DNA from: Candidatus Puniceispirillum sp.
Lineage (GTDB): Bacteria; Pseudomonadota; Alphaproteobacteria; Puniceispirillales; Puniceispirillaceae
Direction of reading: 5' to 3'
Length of the DNA stretch: 39,680 nt
NCBI GenBank assembly: GCA_018668795.1
Contig: JABJBD010000099.1
Location: 1-39,680 of the forward strand
Numbering within the stretch: the first letter of the stretch is position 1; the number at the start of each line of letters is the position of its first letter. The position numbers and the translations under genes were made by a program. The notes below the pieces were generated by a model, which was not told where the DNA came from, did not search any database, and was given only the letters and a program-made list of their open reading frames with translations. Positions 31,667 through 39,680 of this stretch are shown here, piece after piece.

Positions 31667-32869
31667 ATGTCGTCACAAAAAGTCATTACAATCCTGGGTG
31701 CAACAGGCTCCATTGGCGATAATACACTATCTTTGGTGCGCAAACATCCTGACCTGTTTCATATCAAGGCAATGGTTGGAGGTTCAAATGTCGAAAAGCT
31801 TGCCGACCTTGCGTTCGAATTCAAACCAGATGTTGTTGGCATTGCTGATCTTGCCAAACAAACACGCCTTGCCGAACGCCTGGCTGGCACTGGCATAGAG
31901 ATTGTTGCTGGTGATCAGGAATGCGCAGCATTAGCGGCGGTAAAAGTTGATATCGTGATTGCGGGCATTGTCGGTATTGCTGGGTTGCCATCAATGATGA
32001 AAGCTGTCGAAGCAGGCCAAACCATTGGGGTGGCGAACAAGGAATCTTTGGTTTCGGCAGGCTATGTGATTAGTCAGGCCGCGGCTAAATATGGGGCGCG
32101 TTTAATTCCACTCGACAGTGAACATAGTGCTATTTTTCAATGCTGGCATGGATGGAAAGAACGTCTAGACGGCAAAAATATTGATAATGACATGTCATCA
32201 ATCCTGCGGATCTGCCTGACCGCATCTGGGGGACCGTTTTTATCGCGTCCATTGGATGAATTCGCATCCATCAAGCCTATCGATGCGGTAACCCATCCTA
32301 ATTGGGAAATGGGTCGAAAAATTTCGGTTGATAGCGCAACGATGATGAACAAAGGTCTTGAAGTTATCGAGGCGCATTTTTTATTTGATGTAACTGCTGA
32401 GCAAATTGAAGCGGTTATTCATCCCCAGTCTGCAGTTCATGGCATGATGTATTTTCGTGACGGATCAATAATTGCTCAGCTTGGCTCGGCAGATATGCAG
32501 GTGCCGATTTCCTATGCCCTGAATATGCCTGGCCGGTTAAACTGGAACCCCGAACCGCTGGATATTGTTGCTCTTGGTAGTCTTGAATTTATGGCTATTG
32601 AACTGGATCGCTTTCCGTGTTTTGGCCTTGCGCGAAACGCTTTGATTCAAGCTGGAACAGCCCCTGCCATATTAAATGGCGCCAATGAAGTTGCTGTTGC
32701 CGCATTTTTGGACGGTCAAATAGACTTTTCGGCAATCGCGACTGTTGTGGCAAATACTCTTTCCGCCGCCATAGATGGTGATGTTAATACGCTTGACGCT
32801 GTTATTGCTGTAGATGATGAAGCGCGGCGTATAGCTGCAAACCTTGTTGAAAAAATGAATAAACTATAA
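31667..32869 (+). CDS. dxr: 1-deoxy-D-xylulose 5-phosphate reductoisomerase
   Basis: The second step of the MEP isoprenoid pathway, converting DXP to 2-C-methyl-erythritol 4-phosphate with NADPH. The 400-residue protein has the NADPH loop ILGATGSIGDNTL (9-21), the metal ligands D150 and E152 in LDSEHSAIFQCW, and E232 and E235 in MMNKGLEVIEAHFLF. The SGGPF and GRKISVDSATM segments bind substrate. It stands between cdsA and rseP, the order seen in most Proteobacteria, and supplies precursors for the UppS reaction encoded just upstream. Confidence 0.97.
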   Translation: MSSQKVITILGATGSIGDNTLSLVRKHPDLFHIKAMVGGSNVEKLADLAFEFKPDVVGIADLAKQTRLAERLAGTGIEIVAGDQECAALAAVKVDIVIAGIVGIAGLPSMMKAVEAGQTIGVANKESLVSAGYVISQAAAKYGARLIPLDSEHSAIFQCWHGWKERLDGKNIDNDMSSILRICLTASGGPFLSRPLDEFASIKPIDAVTHPNWEMGRKISVDSATMMNKGLEVIEAHFLFDVTAEQIEAVIHPQSAVHGMMYFRDGSIIAQLGSADMQVPISYALNMPGRLNWNPEPLDIVALGSLEFMAIELDRFPCFGLARNALIQAGTAPAILNGANEVAVAAFLDGQIDFSAIATVVANTLSAAIDGDVNTLDAVIAVDDEARRIAANLVEKMNKL

Positions 32870-32902
32870 TGTTAATAATCGGCGAAACTAGAGGTAACTA
32901 AG

Positions 32903-33985
32903 ATGGGCGAACTTGGGTTTTTTGATCTGATTATTGGCTTTTTACTATTGATAACCCCTGTGGTTTTCTTTCATGAACTTGGTCATTATTGGGTGGCGCG
33001 CAAAGCAGGCGTGATCGTCGAGGTTTTTTCAATCGGCTTTGGTCCTGAACTTTATGGATGGACAGCCAGAAGTGGCACGCGGTGGCGGATTGCGGCAATA
33101 CCATTTGGTGGTTTTGTTAAAATGCGTGGTGATGAAGATGCGGCTAGCACTCCTGGGCAAGACAGTGCCCATGTCAAAGGCAGCTTCGGTGGCGCTGGCC
33201 TCTATTGGCGGATGGCCATTGTCCTAGCAGGGCCAGTGGCCAACTTCATTCTGGGTATATTGTTGTTTGCCATTGTTTACATAACTGTTGGTAAACAGGT
33301 ATTACCTGCTGAAATAGGTGAGGTGATGCCGGAAATGCCAGCTGCCGAAGCTGGATTGCAAAGCGGTGACCTTATTCTGGAAATTGACGGTATCAAAATA
33401 CGTGAATTCAACGATATGCGTGGTCTGATTATAGAAAGCCCAGGTAAGAAACTGGATTTCCGTTTGCGCCGTGACGGTCAGGAATTGACCTTGCCAGTAA
33501 CGCCAATGCCGCAATTCAGCGAACAGCTGGACATTACAGTTGGCGTGCTTGGGGTTAAGTCGATGCCTGTCAATGCACGTGTGCGCATGGCACCCTCTAC
33601 CGCAGTGGTTGCGGCAACATCTGATGCGTTTCATATGTCGATTATGATTTTGCGTGGTTTAGGTCGTGCTGTAACAGGTAATATTCAAAAAGGTGAGGTT
33701 GGCGGACCTGTTCGTATAGCTGAAATCTCTGGGACTGTGCTCAATCAGGGGATCGTACCGTTTATTTTGCTGACAGCGGTGATATCAATCAATCTTGGTT
33801 TGATTAATTTGCTACCTGTTCCGGCATTGGATGGCGGTCATATGGCGTTTTTCCTGATCGAAGCGGTGCTTGGCAAGCCCCTACCAATACACTGGCAGGC
33901 AATTTTGATGCGCGGTGGTATTGCGATTTTGATGACCCTGACATTATTTCTGGTCTTGTTTGATCTGGCGCGATTGTTACCATAA
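32903..33985 (+). CDS. rseP: Site-2 intramembrane zinc protease RseP
   Basis: A membrane metalloprotease that cuts substrates within the membrane, such as anti-sigma factors and remnant signal peptides. The 360-residue protein has HELGH (24-28) in the first membrane segment, a PDZ domain at about 120-200 (with AAEAGLQSGDLILEIDGIKI), and the third zinc ligand D310 in NLLPVPALDGGH. Membrane segments lie near 10-30, 105-125, 280-305 and 335-355. Only one PDZ domain is clear, where E. coli RseP has two. It lies 97 bp before the bamA ATG, in the usual order. Confidence 0.95.
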   Translation: MGELGFFDLIIGFLLLITPVVFFHELGHYWVARKAGVIVEVFSIGFGPELYGWTARSGTRWRIAAIPFGGFVKMRGDEDAASTPGQDSAHVKGSFGGAGLYWRMAIVLAGPVANFILGILLFAIVYITVGKQVLPAEIGEVMPEMPAAEAGLQSGDLILEIDGIKIREFNDMRGLIIESPGKKLDFRLRRDGQELTLPVTPMPQFSEQLDITVGVLGVKSMPVNARVRMAPSTAVVAATSDAFHMSIMILRGLGRAVTGNIQKGEVGGPVRIAEISGTVLNQGIVPFILLTAVISINLGLINLLPVPALDGGHMAFFLIEAVLGKPLPIHWQAILMRGGIAILMTLTLFLVLFDLARLLP

Positions 33986-34082
33986 GAAATTGTATCTGGG
34001 ATTTTGGTTTGTTTGCCTTTACTGTCTCAATGTTCTTAAATTCAACTGCTTCCGTGCCTGCTCGGACAAATATGGAGTATCC

Positions 34083-36362
34083 ATGCGTAATTTTATCATA
34101 ATTGCGATTTTTCTTTTTGTTTCAGGTTTGTTGTTGCCAGTTAATGACATATATGCCCAGTCAAATGATCAGAATATCCGGGTATCCGAGATACGGGTGG
34201 TAGGAAACCGGCGGGTGTCATCGGGCACCGTTCTGTCATACTTGCCAGTGAATGTTGGTGATGTGGTGACGCAAAGTAGCCTTAATGTGGCGCTTGAGCG
34301 GCTTTTTGATACGGGTCTTTTCAAAGATATAGCGATCGATAATGCCGCCGGCGTTATCACCATTGATATTCTGGAAAACCCAATCATTAATCGGATCAGT
34401 ATTGAAGGTAACGACGCGATCAGTGATGATCGCTTGAGGGAGGCTATTGATGTGCAGCCGCGCCGTGTCTTCACCCAGAAACTTGCCCTTGAAGCCACCA
34501 AAACCCTGCTTGATCTTTATCAGGCAGGTGGCCGTTTTGGTGCCTCGGTAGAGCCAAAGATCATCGAGCTAGACGAAAACCGCGTCGATCTTGTTTTTGA
34601 GGTGAATGAAGGCCCGTTAATCAAAATCAGTTCGATCACCTTTTCGGGAAACCAACGCTATTCAGACCGGGTTCTGCGGAGTGTCATTTCCAGCCGCGAA
34701 AAACGCTGGTGGGCATTTTTGAGTGCGACTGACAAATATGATGAAGGCCGGCTGGATTATGATGTGCGCTTGCTTCGCCAGTTTTATCTGGCGCGCGGTT
34801 ACGCTGATATTGCTGTAACACGTGTGCGCGGCGGCTTATTGCCTGACCGTAGCGGTTTCGCTGTATCATTTATTTTGAGTGAAGGAACGCAATATACTGT
34901 CCGAGATATCACCCTGGACAGCGAAATTGAGAATGTTGATATTCCTGATCTGATCTCGCTACTCGATTTTCCTGATGATAACCGCTATGACGTGCGCTCA
35001 CTTGAACAGGGTCTGGTTGACATCACAAACCGCCTTGGTGAGTTTGGTTATGCCTTTGTTGACGTGCGCCCCGAAATAACAACCGTGCCGGAAGACAGTG
35101 TTCTTGATATTCACATCACTGTTGGTAAAGCCCGCAAGAATTTTGTTGAGCGTATTGATATCATTGACAATACCCGAACGCTTGACGATGTTATCCGCCG
35201 CGAAATGGAACTTGTCGAAGGTGATGCCTTTAACACCCTGAAGCTTGAACGCTCGGAGCGGAATATCCGTAATCTTGGCTATTTTGCCAAGGTTGATGTG
35301 CGCAATATTCAGGGCAGTAGCGAAGATCAGACAATTTCGCAAATCATTGTTGAAGAACAATCAACAGGTGAATTCAGCGTTGGTGTCGGTTATTCGACTT
35401 TGGACAAGACCAGCTTGAATCTGGGTGTCGCCGAGCGTAATTTCCTGGGCGCTGGTCGTTCGGTGCGGGCAACCATTGGCCTTTCTGATTCAAAAACCGA
35501 TTTCGTTATTGGTGTTACCGAGCCTTATTTTCTTGGTCGTAATCTGACTGGCAGTGCCTCTTTGTTCAATGAAAAGAACAAAGTAAATTCGGTAACAACA
35601 AATCGTACAGGTGTTAATTTTGGCGTTGGATTTAGCGCTGCTAACGATATTTATCATCAGGTCAATTACCGCCTAGATCAAAGTAAAACAACAGTTTCAT
35701 CGACCACGGCGACGTCGGTAACTGGGGAAAATGGCAAAACAATCCTTACATCGTCAATCGGCTATACGCTTGGTAAAGATACGCGTGACAACAAATTTGA
35801 TCCATCAGAAGGCTATTTGATGGAAATATCGGAAACGATAGCTGGCCTTGGTGGTGATGCAAAATATTCCCGCACAGTTGGCCGAGCGGCTTATTATCAG
35901 CCATATCTGTTCAATGCCGTCATATTGGGCGTACGTGGCCGTGTAGGCCATGTCAGTGGTCTAGGCGAAAAGGTAACGCAATTACAACGTTTTGCGCTTG
36001 GTGGTCGCCTTGTTCGTGGTTTCACGGGATCGGGAATTGGTCCGCGTGACACAGGCTCAAAAAGTGCCGTTGGCGGTAACAATATGTATTCAGGATCCGT
36101 TGAAGTGGTTTCCGATTTGGGTTTAAGCAAGGATATTGGTGTCCGCTGGACGGCCTATACTGATTTTGGTTCGGTATGGGGAACGGATTATCCGTCTGGC
36201 GTGACCAAACCCGATGATCAATCCATGCGTGCGTCTTTAGGCGTAGGTATTCTCTGGGATACGGTTCTTGGGCCAATGTCATTCTACTGGGCGGATCCTA
36301 TATCGAAGCAGTCACATGATGAAACAAAACGGTTCCAGCTATCGATTGGCACAAGGTTCTAG
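34083..36362 (+). CDS. bamA: Outer membrane protein assembly factor BamA
   Basis: The central outer-membrane subunit of the BAM complex, which folds beta-barrel proteins into the outer membrane. The start is the ATG at 34083, with GGAG in TATGGAGTATCC; the frame from 33960 overlaps rseP and is not conserved. The 759-residue protein begins with a signal peptide (MRNFIIIAIFLFVSGLLLPV, cleavage probably after IYA at 24-26). Five POTRA domains follow to about residue 410, then a beta-barrel. The barrel has the lid-loop motif LVRGFTGSGIGPR and ends in a C-terminal Phe (SIGTRF), the recognition signal of outer-membrane proteins. Confidence 0.95.
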   Translation: MRNFIIIAIFLFVSGLLLPVNDIYAQSNDQNIRVSEIRVVGNRRVSSGTVLSYLPVNVGDVVTQSSLNVALERLFDTGLFKDIAIDNAAGVITIDILENPIINRISIEGNDAISDDRLREAIDVQPRRVFTQKLALEATKTLLDLYQAGGRFGASVEPKIIELDENRVDLVFEVNEGPLIKISSITFSGNQRYSDRVLRSVISSREKRWWAFLSATDKYDEGRLDYDVRLLRQFYLARGYADIAVTRVRGGLLPDRSGFAVSFILSEGTQYTVRDITLDSEIENVDIPDLISLLDFPDDNRYDVRSLEQGLVDITNRLGEFGYAFVDVRPEITTVPEDSVLDIHITVGKARKNFVERIDIIDNTRTLDDVIRREMELVEGDAFNTLKLERSERNIRNLGYFAKVDVRNIQGSSEDQTISQIIVEEQSTGEFSVGVGYSTLDKTSLNLGVAERNFLGAGRSVRATIGLSDSKTDFVIGVTEPYFLGRNLTGSASLFNEKNKVNSVTTNRTGVNFGVGFSAANDIYHQVNYRLDQSKTTVSSTTATSVTGENGKTILTSSIGYTLGKDTRDNKFDPSEGYLMEISETIAGLGGDAKYSRTVGRAAYYQPYLFNAVILGVRGRVGHVSGLGEKVTQLQRFALGGRLVRGFTGSGIGPRDTGSKSAVGGNNMYSGSVEVVSDLGLSKDIGVRWTAYTDFGSVWGTDYPSGVTKPDDQSMRASLGVGILWDTVLGPMSFYWADPISKQSHDETKRFQLSIGTRF

Positions 36363-36363
36363 C

Positions 36364-36459
36364 CATCATCCGGCTCTAGCGCAGCGAAAGCCGATAAGAT
36401 GATGCGTAATATGAACCACATCGTTCAGCCATAGCATAGCGTGTGCAGAAAAGATGATG
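36364..36459 (+). promoter_or_regulatory. bamA-ompH spacer with a long hairpin and an alternative pairing
   Basis: CATCATC (36364-36370) pairs with GATGATG at 36398-36404, and CGGCT (36371-36375) pairs with AGCCG (36389-36393), giving a 12-bp stem with a four-base bulge directly after the bamA stop. A second copy of GATGATG at 36453-36459 could pair with the same CATCATC instead. No U run follows the first stem. The element lies in a 175-bp gap and may act in attenuation or mRNA processing. Confidence 0.4.
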
Positions 36460-36537
36460 TATAAAACAATAAGATAGAGTAGATATTAAAGTCTATTTCA
36501 ACGAATTTAGGTCTGCGCTCTAAGGAATGTGTAAAAT

Positions 36538-37125
36538 ATGCACTATCGACTAGCTAAATGTCTGTTGCTTTTACTAATGGCATCTTTCATGTCTGTTTCG
36601 TCATTCGCGCAGGAATCAACACAAGATGTTGACCTGAGTGTAAAACGCATAGGCCTTGTTGATATTGAGGGGGTTTTGCGGTCGGCAGAAGCATCTGAAA
36701 AAGTACGCTCGCTTCTTGATGAACAACGCGGAAAATTTCAGCAGGAATTTAACATTATTGAGAAACAGCTTCAGGATACCGAACGCGACCTCACTCTAAA
36801 GCGCGGCGTAATTTCTGACGCAGAATTTGATAATCAGCGTATTGCCTTCCAGAAAAAGGTTACCCAGCTACAACAAGATATTCAGTACCGCCGTCAGGCG
36901 CTTGATAACGCCTATCAAAAAGCACAAAATGATCTGCGTGCTTTGGCCATTGATATCCTGACTGAAATTGCGGCTGAAAAGCAGCTTGACCTTATTTTGG
37001 CGCGTAATTCTGCATTGATCTTTTTGCCGCATTTCAACATTTCTAACGAAGTTCTGTTACGTCTGAATGAGCGTACAAAAAATGCAAAAATTGAAATTGA
37101 AATCACTAATCCTGACGATAATTAG
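36538..37125 (+). CDS. Periplasmic chaperone OmpH/Skp family
   Basis: A 195-residue Skp-like protein that would hold unfolded outer-membrane proteins in the periplasm for delivery to BamA. A signal peptide (MHYRLAKCLLLLLMASFMSV, cleavage likely after SFA at 22-24) is followed by VKRIGLVDIEGVLRSAEASE, the first beta strand of the body domain. A long coiled-coil follows, rich in Gln, Lys and Glu (about 60-125). The final strand is AAEKQLDLILARNSALIFL. The ATG at 36538 has AAGGA at 36522-36526, a long spacing. It follows bamA and precedes lpxD by nine bases, the classic order. Confidence 0.92.
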   Translation: MHYRLAKCLLLLLMASFMSVSSFAQESTQDVDLSVKRIGLVDIEGVLRSAEASEKVRSLLDEQRGKFQQEFNIIEKQLQDTERDLTLKRGVISDAEFDNQRIAFQKKVTQLQQDIQYRRQALDNAYQKAQNDLRALAIDILTEIAAEKQLDLILARNSALIFLPHFNISNEVLLRLNERTKNAKIEIEITNPDDN

Positions 37126-37134
37126 GATGATCTG

Positions 37135-38172
37135 GTGACAATTAACCGCACATTCTATGACTTTGACGACACATTAACGGTGTTGCAGCTTGCTGATATT
37201 GTTGGTGGCACCATCGTGCCGTCAAACGGCGCTAACCCTTCGAATCTGATTAAAGATATAGCCCCTTTTCACAGTGCGGCTGTTGGTGCCTTGTCCTATG
37301 TTTCAAATGATACACATCTAACTAGCCATAACATTCCCGATAACGCCATACTTCTGGCGCCAGAATCATGCCGTGAGTTGTTGCCGGATACAGTTAATCT
37401 TATCATTGTTGAAAACCCAAGGCTTGCCTTTGCCTCTGCAGCGCGTCATCTGGTGAAACAGCGAACCATTCCCGAAAATCATCTGACCGCATCAGCCATT
37501 GCTTCAACAGCAAGGATTGATCCAACCGCAAAAATATCACCGCGGGCGACGATCATGGATAATGTCGTCATAGGTGCAAACACTACGATTGAGGCAGGCG
37601 CTGTTATTTATCCGCATGTATCCATCGGCGCTAATTGTAGGATATTGGCCAATAGTTCAATAGCCTTTGCAGAAATTGGTGATAATGTGGTTATCCGCAA
37701 CGGTGTCGTTATCGGCAGTGCTGGTTTTGGTTTTGAACCAGGCTCAGATGGTATTGCCAAGGTGCCACAATTGGGCATTACGCAAATTGGTGACGGCTGT
37801 GATATCGGGTCAAATTCAACGGTTGATCGCGGTAGCTTGAACGACACTGTTTTGGGTAAAATGGTAATGATCGATAATTTATGCCACATTGCCCATAATT
37901 GCAGCATCGGTGACAATTGCATGATTGCCGCGCAAGTTGGCATGGCAGGCAGTGTTACGCTTGGCAAGAAAGTAATAATTGGGGGACAGGCAGGTATATC
38001 CGGACATTTGACGATCGGCGACGAGGCGATCATTATGGGGCATTCGGGTGTTACCAAGAACGTAGATGCCAAAACAACCGTTGTTGGCTTTCCGGCAGAA
38101 GCAAGTGGTGACTATTGGCGTAAACTGGCTGGACTACGTCGTCTCTTAAAACAGTCAGACAACAAAAAATGA
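37135..38172 (+). CDS. lpxD: UDP-3-O-acylglucosamine N-acyltransferase
   Basis: Adds the N-linked hydroxy-acyl chain in the third step of lipid A synthesis. The start is a GTG at 37135 with AGGATG upstream. The 345-residue protein has an N-terminal uridine-binding domain (to about 115) and a left-handed beta helix of hexapeptide repeats (VVIGANTTIEAGAVIYPHVS and similar). The catalytic His lies in NLCHIAHNCSIGDN. The GSAGFGFEPGSDGIAKVPQLG segment is the conserved acyl-acceptor loop. It lies directly between the chaperone gene and fabZ. Confidence 0.96.
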   Translation: MTINRTFYDFDDTLTVLQLADIVGGTIVPSNGANPSNLIKDIAPFHSAAVGALSYVSNDTHLTSHNIPDNAILLAPESCRELLPDTVNLIIVENPRLAFASAARHLVKQRTIPENHLTASAIASTARIDPTAKISPRATIMDNVVIGANTTIEAGAVIYPHVSIGANCRILANSSIAFAEIGDNVVIRNGVVIGSAGFGFEPGSDGIAKVPQLGITQIGDGCDIGSNSTVDRGSLNDTVLGKMVMIDNLCHIAHNCSIGDNCMIAAQVGMAGSVTLGKKVIIGGQAGISGHLTIGDEAIIMGHSGVTKNVDAKTTVVGFPAEASGDYWRKLAGLRRLLKQSDNKK

Positions 38173-38179
38173 CAAGGGT

Positions 38180-38644
38180 ATGATGATGGGTGCGGAAACA
38201 GTAAATTTGAACATTGACGAGATTAAAAAGCTGATCCCGCATCGCCCACCGTTATTGCTGATTGATCGGGTTGAAGACATTATCCCCGATCAGGAAGCAA
38301 CCGGTATAAAAGCTGTCAGCATGGGTGAACCATTCTTTGTTGGTCATTTTCCTGACTTTCCGGTTATGCCAGGCGTTTTGATTGTTGAGGCTTTGGCTCA
38401 AACAGCGGCCTGTATGGTGGCAGTAACGCTTGGTGACGCAACCAAAGGCAAGCTTGTCTTTTTCACAACAATTGAAAAAGCACGTTTTCGTACACCTGTG
38501 CGTCCGGGCGATATGATGCGCCTCCATGTCACCAAGACAGCAGCAAAAGGACCATTGTGGAAATTTACGGGTGTTGCATTAGTTGACGGTAAAACAGTTG
38601 CCGAGGCCGAATTTGGCGCGATGACTGTTGATCCAGCGCGCTAG
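38180..38644 (+). CDS. fabZ: 3-hydroxyacyl-[acyl-carrier-protein] dehydratase
   Basis: Dehydrates 3-hydroxyacyl-ACP in fatty-acid elongation and thus competes with LpxA and LpxD for the same hydroxyacyl-ACP pool. The 154-residue hot-dog-fold protein has HRPPLLLIDRV (21-31) and the catalytic H56 and E70 in GHFPDFPVMPGVLIVEALAQ. Three ATG codons in a row (38180, 38183, 38186) leave the exact first residue open; AAGGG at 38174-38178 is too close to the first, so the second or third may be used. It lies between lpxD and lpxA. Confidence 0.97.
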   Translation: MMMGAETVNLNIDEIKKLIPHRPPLLLIDRVEDIIPDQEATGIKAVSMGEPFFVGHFPDFPVMPGVLIVEALAQTAACMVAVTLGDATKGKLVFFTTIEKARFRTPVRPGDMMRLHVTKTAAKGPLWKFTGVALVDGKTVAEAEFGAMTVDPAR

Positions 38645-38646
38645 AA

Positions 38647-39471
38647 GTGAGCAGTCAAATGGATCAGTCAAATCTCACGAGTACCGATATTCACCCAACA
38701 GCCATCATCAGCAATGCCGCGACTATTGGTACGGGTGTTTCGGTTGGCGCTTATTGTGTTGTTGGTGACAATGTTGTGCTTGGTGACGGCGTCAAGCTCA
38801 TGAGCCATGTGGTCATTGAAGGTCATACATTAATTGGTGCTGGCACCGAAATTTACCCCTTTGCCGTGCTTGGATGTGCGCCTCAGCATACCCGCTATGA
38901 AGGTGAGCCTTCTACATTGGAGATTGGTGAAAATTGTGTCATTCGCGAACATGTCACCATGCACCCGGGAACAGCGATAGATAAAATGCGCACAATCGTT
39001 GGTAATAATGGCTTGTTTTTCGCCGGGGCGCATGTCGCGCATGACTGTATTGTTGGCGACAATGTTATCTTTGCCAATAACGCATCATTAGGGGGGCATG
39101 CCATAATCGGTGACAGCGTCATGCTTGGTGGTTACTCGGCTGTGCAACAGCGTTGCCGTGTTGGAAGTCATTGCATGCTTGGTGCGCATTCGCTTGTTGA
39201 TTCGGATGTCGTGCCATTTTCCATTGCTGTTGGTAACCGCGCACGCTTGTCGGGTATAAATGTTATTGGCCTCTCTCGGCGGGGCTTTTCTGATGACAGC
39301 GTAAATGCGCTTCGTGCCGCATTCCAGATGCTTTTTGAGGCTGATGACATTTTTGCCTCCCGTGTTGAAACCACACGCGCCCATTTTGCAGATAATGCCG
39401 AAGTGCAAGAAATGATTGCCTTTATCGACGGTGCCGGACGTAATGGTATCTGTCAGGCGGCGAAACGCTGA
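38647..39471 (+). CDS. lpxA: UDP-N-acetylglucosamine O-acyltransferase
   Basis: The first step of lipid A synthesis, moving a 3-hydroxyacyl chain from ACP to UDP-GlcNAc. The start is either the GTG at 38647 (274 residues) or the ATG at 38659 (270 residues); the conserved part begins at IHPTAIIS. The left-handed beta helix runs to about residue 200, followed by a helical C-terminal domain (SRRGFSDDSVNALRAAFQML). The catalytic base is H132 in HVAHDC, with H129 and H151 also kept. The position equal to E. coli His160 is Gln (Q167 in SAVQQRC). The EGEPSTLEIGENCVIREHV region carries the usual substrate loop. Confidence 0.95.
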   Translation: MSSQMDQSNLTSTDIHPTAIISNAATIGTGVSVGAYCVVGDNVVLGDGVKLMSHVVIEGHTLIGAGTEIYPFAVLGCAPQHTRYEGEPSTLEIGENCVIREHVTMHPGTAIDKMRTIVGNNGLFFAGAHVAHDCIVGDNVIFANNASLGGHAIIGDSVMLGGYSAVQQRCRVGSHCMLGAHSLVDSDVVPFSIAVGNRARLSGINVIGLSRRGFSDDSVNALRAAFQMLFEADDIFASRVETTRAHFADNAEVQEMIAFIDGAGRNGICQAAKR

Positions 39472-39478
39472 GGTCACT

Positions 39479-39680
39479 ATGACAAAGCTTGCCATTATCG
39501 CTGGTCAGGGACATATTCCCGTCGATATTGGCCATGCCGCCATTGCGCAAGGCTATGATGTAATTATTATGCCGTTGGAACATCAGGCCGATGCCGATTA
39601 TAACGGATTCAAGACTGAACCAATTGGTTTGGCCAATATCGGACGTACTCGCAAATTGTTGCTGGATCATAAATGTGACG
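39479..39680 (+). CDS. lpxI: UDP-2,3-diacylglucosamine pyrophosphatase LpxI, N-terminal part (3' truncated by window)
   Basis: The frame opens with the ATG at 39479, seven bases after the lpxA stop, and runs off the window end after 67 codons. The translated start MTKLAIIAGQGHIPVDIGHA and the later GLANIGRTRKLLLDH match the N-terminal domain of LpxI, the form of the lipid A pyrophosphatase used by Alphaproteobacteria in place of LpxH. It removes UMP from UDP-2,3-diacylglucosamine to give lipid X. By the usual order lpxB should follow outside the window. Confidence 0.85.
   Translation, partial: MTKLAIIAGQGHIPVDIGHAAIAQGYDVIIMPLEHQADADYNGFKTEPIGLANIGRTRKLLLDHKCD

Noticed and set aside
33960..34082. 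Long N-terminal extension of BamA overlapping rseP
   Set aside because: The signal peptide begins at the ATG at 34083 with a GGAG site; the extension is only open reading frame.
36363..36537. Possible small RNA gene between bamA and ompH
   Set aside because: There is a hairpin, but no clear promoter and no terminator with a U run, so it was kept as a regulatory-region candidate only.
37608..38072. 154-residue minus-strand frame opposite lpxD
   Set aside because: It arises from the hexapeptide-repeat codon pattern of lpxD; its low-complexity Pro/Ile composition and lack of context argue against a gene.
38647..39471. lpxA as a general serine or sugar acetyltransferase
   Set aside because: The VAHDC motif, the NVIGLSRRGFS motif, the helical C-terminal domain and the lpxD-fabZ-lpxA-lpxI order identify it as LpxA.
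1..39680. Mobile element, prophage, CRISPR array, tRNA or rRNA genes
   Set aside because: Reading both strands showed no transposase or integrase, no regularly spaced repeats and no tRNA-like cloverleaf; gene content and order are typical core alphaproteobacterial chromosome.

Overview
The window is a stretch of core, vertically inherited alphaproteobacterial chromosome. Three gene blocks point to this class: rpoZ-spoT-DUF2062-pdxJ-acpS-lepB-rnc-era-recO, then proS-lolC-lolD-dnaE, then rpsB-tsf-pyrH-frr-uppS-cdsA-dxr-rseP-bamA-ompH-lpxD-fabZ-lpxA-lpxI. Supporting marks are a HemB that lacks the zinc cysteines, a short prolyl-tRNA synthetase without the insertion domain, an N-end-rule leucyltransferase (Bpt) and LpxI in place of LpxH. 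Base composition looks moderate (a little under half G+C by eye), and together with the gene order this resembles marine SAR116-type bacteria. That placement is an inference and was not tested.

Layout: 1-1859 holds the 3' end of a dimethylglycine/sarcosine dehydrogenase-type gene and, convergent to it, a PLP-dependent threonine/serine dehydratase. 2020-5354 holds dapA and smpB (+), a family 5 uracil-DNA glycosylase overlapping a NYN-domain nuclease gene (-), and folK (+). 5461-13017 is the stringent-response and processing block, with most genes from pdxJ to recO overlapping or touching. 13045-19597 holds parC (+), then bpt, an ACT-domain threonine dehydratase and hemB on the minus strand, and a divergent 3-hydroxyisobutyryl-CoA hydrolase-like gene. 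19715-26619 holds proS, lolC, lolD and dnaE. 26721-39680 runs from a structured rpsB leader through translation factors (S2, EF-Ts, RRF), UMP kinase, undecaprenyl diphosphate synthase, CDP-diglyceride synthase, DXP reductoisomerase, the RseP protease, BamA and its periplasmic chaperone into the lipid A genes. It ends inside lpxI. The last block joins ribosome function with the supply of isoprenoid, phospholipid and lipid A precursors and with outer-membrane protein assembly.

No mobile element, phage gene, CRISPR array, tRNA or rRNA was found. No gap between genes exceeds about 210 bases. I found no convincing new multigene system. The points worth a second look are small: a multi-hairpin rpsB leader, a bamA-ompH spacer with two mutually exclusive pairings, a palindrome holding both stop codons of a convergent gene pair, an LpxA with Gln in place of a conserved active-site His, a variant UDG motif in a gene overlapping a NYN nuclease gene, and short repeats upstream of dapA, proS and dnaE.
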